Shown here: in pieces, positions 61,592 to 64,000 of the stretch | Position numbering within the stretch: the first letter of the stretch is position 1 | Layout: every line of letters begins with the position of its first letter | NCBI RefSeq assembly: GCF_001983165.1 | Contig: NZ_MNPU01000024.1 | Location: 16,222 to 80,221 of the forward strand | Source: Pseudomonas gessardii | Lineage (GTDB): Bacteria > Pseudomonadota > Gammaproteobacteria > Pseudomonadales > Pseudomonadaceae | Direction: 5' to 3' | Length of the DNA: 64,000 nt | Made by a program: the position numbers and the translations under genes | Notes under the pieces: model-generated | Database searches by the model: none | What the model saw: the letters and a program-made list of their open reading frames with translations, nothing else | What the model was told of the DNA's origin: nothing

Positions 61592-63871
61592 ATGCTCAAT
61601 ACGCTGCGCAAGATCGTCCAGGAAGTTAACTCCGCCAAGGATCTCAAGGCGGCGTTGGGGATTATTGTGTTGCGCGTCAAGGAAGCCATGGGCAGCCAGG
61701 TCTGCTCGGTTTACCTGCTGGACCCCGAGACCAACCGTTTTGTGCTGATGGCCACGGAGGGCTTGAACAAGCGCTCCATTGGCAAGGTCAGCATGGCGCC
61801 CAATGAAGGTCTGGTGGGCCTGGTGGGGACGCGTGAAGAACCCCTGAACCTTGAAAACGCGGCCGATCACCCGCGTTATCGCTACTTTGCCGAAACCGGT
61901 GAAGAGCGCTATGCCTCATTCCTCGGCGCGCCGATCATCCACCACCGCCGCGTTGTCGGCGTGTTGGTCATCCAGCAGAAAGAACGCCGCCAGTTCGACG
62001 AAGGTGAAGAAGCCTTCCTGGTGACCATGAGCGCGCAACTGGCCGGGGTGATCGCCCATGCCGAGGCCACCGGCTCGATTCGCGGCCTGGGGCGCCAGGG
62101 CAAGGGCATCCAGGAGGCCAAGTTCGTCGGCGTGCCGGGCTCACCGGGCGCGGCGGTCGGTACGGCGGTGGTCATGCTGCCCCCGGCCGACCTGGATGTG
62201 GTGCCGGACAAGTCCGTCGACGACATCGACGCGGAAATCAAACTGTTCAAGACCGCCCTGGAAGGCGTGCGCGCCGACATGCGCAACCTGTCGACCAAGC
62301 TGGCCACCCAGTTGCGCCCCGAAGAACGGGCGCTGTTCGACGTGTACCAGATGATGCTCGACGACGCGTCCCTGGGTAACGAAGTCAAGACCGTGATCAA
62401 GACCGGCCAGTGGGCCCAGGGCGCGCTGCGCCAGGTGGTCACCGATCACGTCAACCGCTTTGAACTGATGGACGACGCCTACCTGCGCGAGCGCGCCTCG
62501 GATGTGCGTGACCTGGGTCGGCGCCTGCTGGCCTACCTGCAGGAAGACCGCAGCACCAACCTGGTGTACCCCGACAACACCATCCTGATCAGTGAAGAAC
62601 TGACCGCCACCATGCTCGGCGAAGTGCCGGAAGGCAAACTGGTGGGCCTGGTCTCGGTATTGGGCTCGGGCAACTCCCACGTGGCGATCCTGGCCCGGGC
62701 CATGGGCATCCCGACGGTGATGGGCCTGGTGGACCTGCCGTATTCCAAGGTCGACGGTATCGCGATGATCGTCGACGGGCACCGTGGCGAGGTGTATACC
62801 AACCCCAGCGAAGTGCTGCGCAAGCAATACGCCGAAATTGTCGAGGAGGAGCGCCAGCTGTCCCAGGGGCTCGATGCCCTGCGCGAACTGCCCTGCGTGA
62901 CCCTCGACGGCCACCGTGTACCGCTGCTGGTCAATACTGGCCTGCTGGCGGACGTGGCGCGTGCTCAACAACGTGGCGCCGAAGGGGTGGGCCTGTACCG
63001 CACCGAAGTGCCATTTATGATCAACCAACGTTTCCCGAGCGAGAAGGAGCAGCTGGCGATTTATCGCGAGCAACTGTCCGCCTTCCATCCGTTACCGGTG
63101 ACGATGCGCAGCCTGGACATCGGCGGCGACAAGTCACTGTCTTATTTCCCCATCAAGGAAGACAACCCCTTCCTTGGCTGGCGCGGCATCCGCGTGACCC
63201 TCGACCACCCCGAAATCTTCCTCGTCCAGACCCGCGCCATGCTCAAGGCCAGCGAAGGCCTGAACAACCTGCGCATCCTCCTGCCGATGATCTCCGGCAC
63301 CCACGAGCTGGAAGAAGCCCTGCACCTGATCCACCGGGCCTGGGGCGAAGTGCGCGACGAAGGCGCCGACGTGCCGATGCCGCCGATTGGCGTGATGATC
63401 GAAATCCCGGCCGCGGTGTACCAGGCCAAGGAACTGGCGCGGCAGGTGGACTTCCTGTCGGTGGGCTCCAACGACCTGACCCAATACCTGCTGGCCGTGG
63501 ACCGCAACAACCCACGGGTGGCCGACCTCTACGACTACCTGCACCCGGCGGTGCTGCAAGCCTTGCAGAACGTGGTGCGCGACGCCCATGCCGAAGGCAA
63601 GCCGGTGAGTATCTGCGGGGAAATGGCCGGTGATCCGGCGGCGGCGGTGCTGTTGATGGCCATGGGCTTTGACAGCCTGTCGATGAACGCCACCAACCTG
63701 CCGAAGGTCAAGTGGATGCTGCGCCAGATCAACCTGAGCAAGGCCAAGGACCTGCTGGCGGAGTTGATGACCATCGACAACCCGCAAGTTATCCACAGCT
63801 CGCTGCAATTGGCCCTGAAAAGCCTGGGGTTGGCGCGGATGATCAATCCGACCGCGACAAAAACCCTCTAA
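61592..63871 (+). CDS. ptsP: Phosphoenolpyruvate-protein phosphotransferase PtsP (EI-Ntr)
   Basis: A 759-residue enzyme I of the nitrogen PTS. An N-terminal GAF domain (about 1-165) senses glutamine in relatives. The EI domain follows, with phospho-histidine in VLGSGNSHVAILARAMGIP (about His363) and PEP-binding motifs TEVPFMINQRFPSEKEQ, MRSLDIGGDKSLSYFP, GVMIEIPAA and VGSNDLTQYLLAVDRNN. It phosphorylates NPr (PtsO). Confidence 0.97.
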   Translation: MLNTLRKIVQEVNSAKDLKAALGIIVLRVKEAMGSQVCSVYLLDPETNRFVLMATEGLNKRSIGKVSMAPNEGLVGLVGTREEPLNLENAADHPRYRYFAETGEERYASFLGAPIIHHRRVVGVLVIQQKERRQFDEGEEAFLVTMSAQLAGVIAHAEATGSIRGLGRQGKGIQEAKFVGVPGSPGAAVGTAVVMLPPADLDVVPDKSVDDIDAEIKLFKTALEGVRADMRNLSTKLATQLRPEERALFDVYQMMLDDASLGNEVKTVIKTGQWAQGALRQVVTDHVNRFELMDDAYLRERASDVRDLGRRLLAYLQEDRSTNLVYPDNTILISEELTATMLGEVPEGKLVGLVSVLGSGNSHVAILARAMGIPTVMGLVDLPYSKVDGIAMIVDGHRGEVYTNPSEVLRKQYAEIVEEERQLSQGLDALRELPCVTLDGHRVPLLVNTGLLADVARAQQRGAEGVGLYRTEVPFMINQRFPSEKEQLAIYREQLSAFHPLPVTMRSLDIGGDKSLSYFPIKEDNPFLGWRGIRVTLDHPEIFLVQTRAMLKASEGLNNLRILLPMISGTHELEEALHLIHRAWGEVRDEGADVPMPPIGVMIEIPAAVYQAKELARQVDFLSVGSNDLTQYLLAVDRNNPRVADLYDYLHPAVLQALQNVVRDAHAEGKPVSICGEMAGDPAAAVLLMAMGFDSLSMNATNLPKVKWMLRQINLSKAKDLLAELMTIDNPQVIHSSLQLALKSLGLARMINPTATKTL

Positions 63872-63875
63872 AAAA

Positions 63876-64000
63876 TGTGGGAGCAACTGTCTTCAACATG
63901 CCATTCGTCACCTCCATTCGGTGCCGTCACGCAGCATGGCATTCAGTCTGATAAGCAGTATCCGCATGCAGGCAATGAGCGCGACTTTCGCGCTCTTGCC
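63876..64000 (-). mobile_element. Right end of an IS110-family insertion sequence next to a REP remnant
   Basis: Following ptsP, TGTGGGAGC (start of a REP) breaks off into ACTGTCTTCAACATGCC, unlike any REP continuation in the window. The remaining bases carry the C-terminus of an IS110-type transposase. The exact IS end is not determined, because the other end lies outside. The untranslated end between stop and REP is only about 25-30 bp. Confidence 0.7.
63908..64000 (-). CDS. IS110-family transposase, C-terminal 30 residues
   Basis: The minus strand from base 64000 reads GKSAKVALIACMRILLIRL and then NAMLRDGTEWR followed by TGA (stop at 63908-63910). The pattern GK-x-x-KVAL-x-ACMR-x-LL-x-x-LNAM-x-RD is the well-conserved end of IS110/IS116/IS902 transposases. 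Most of the gene lies beyond the window, so whether it is intact is unknown. Confidence 0.85.
   Translation of the reverse strand, partial: GKSAKVALIACMRILLIRLNAMLRDGTEWR

Overview
The window is chromosomal DNA of a Pseudomonas, most likely of the P. fluorescens group. The evidence is uniformly high-GC coding with Pseudomonas-type proteins throughout (spu polyamine operon, ssuEADCBF with lsfA, OprD porin, AaaA-type autotransporter). Intergenic gaps carry the REP/REPIN palindromes typical of this group (GTGGGAGC-GGCTTGCC type). From memory, gene order matches two blocks of P. aeruginosa PAO1: roughly PA5225 to PA5204 on the left and PA0296 to PA0337 on the right. A sulfur-starvation block sits between them. 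No tRNA, rRNA, CRISPR array or prophage was seen.

Layout. 1-8.7 kb: end of a YgfB/UPF0149 gene, pepP, ubiH, ubiI (ubiquinone hydroxylases), a Fur-box-preceded ferric iron SBP and permease pair, then gcvT-gcvH. 8.7-16.9 kb: a leftward run of a DegT/ArnB-like aminotransferase, an outer-membrane beta-barrel protein, DUF2388, NfeD plus SPFH/QmcA, a solitary GspE-type ATPase and a small unknown protein; then a divergent Lrp regulator and a CYTH-CHAD protein. 17.1-19.7 kb: argE and argA. 19.7-28.3 kb: sulfonate/sulfur block (TauA-like SBP, OprD porin, 1-Cys peroxiredoxin lsfA, ssuEADCBF). 28.4-40.0 kb: TetR regulator, spuI and the divergent spuABCDEFGH operon for polyamine uptake and gamma-glutamylation.

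40.0-40.5 kb is a four-copy tandem array that has amplified the 3' end of spuH. 40.6-48.7 kb: AhpD-like protein with divergent AraC regulator, HacB-type acyl-homoserine lactone acylase with a thioredoxin-like partner, alpha/beta hydrolase, DUF2059 protein, a prolyl hydroxylase (PPHD) overlapping a TudS/DUF523 gene, and an SBP that looks internally shortened. 48.8-55.1 kb: DUF4399 protein, serA divergent from D-2-hydroxyglutarate dehydrogenase, FAH-family hydrolase, and two tandem SdiA-regulated proteins. 55.1-63.9 kb: aaaA, rpiA, ilvA, DUF2269 protein, a HAD phosphatase, rppH, ptsP. The last 93 bases are the C-terminus of an IS110-family transposase lying next to a truncated REP.

Most genes are housekeeping or ordinary accessory metabolism. 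The most interesting signals are non-coding or small: the stop-codon-containing tandem array at spuH, an Arg-Arg minigene ahead of argA, a 14-bp perfect palindrome overlapping a promoter at 44.98 kb, palindromic elements that donate stop codons to neighbouring genes, and the PPHD-TudS overlap.
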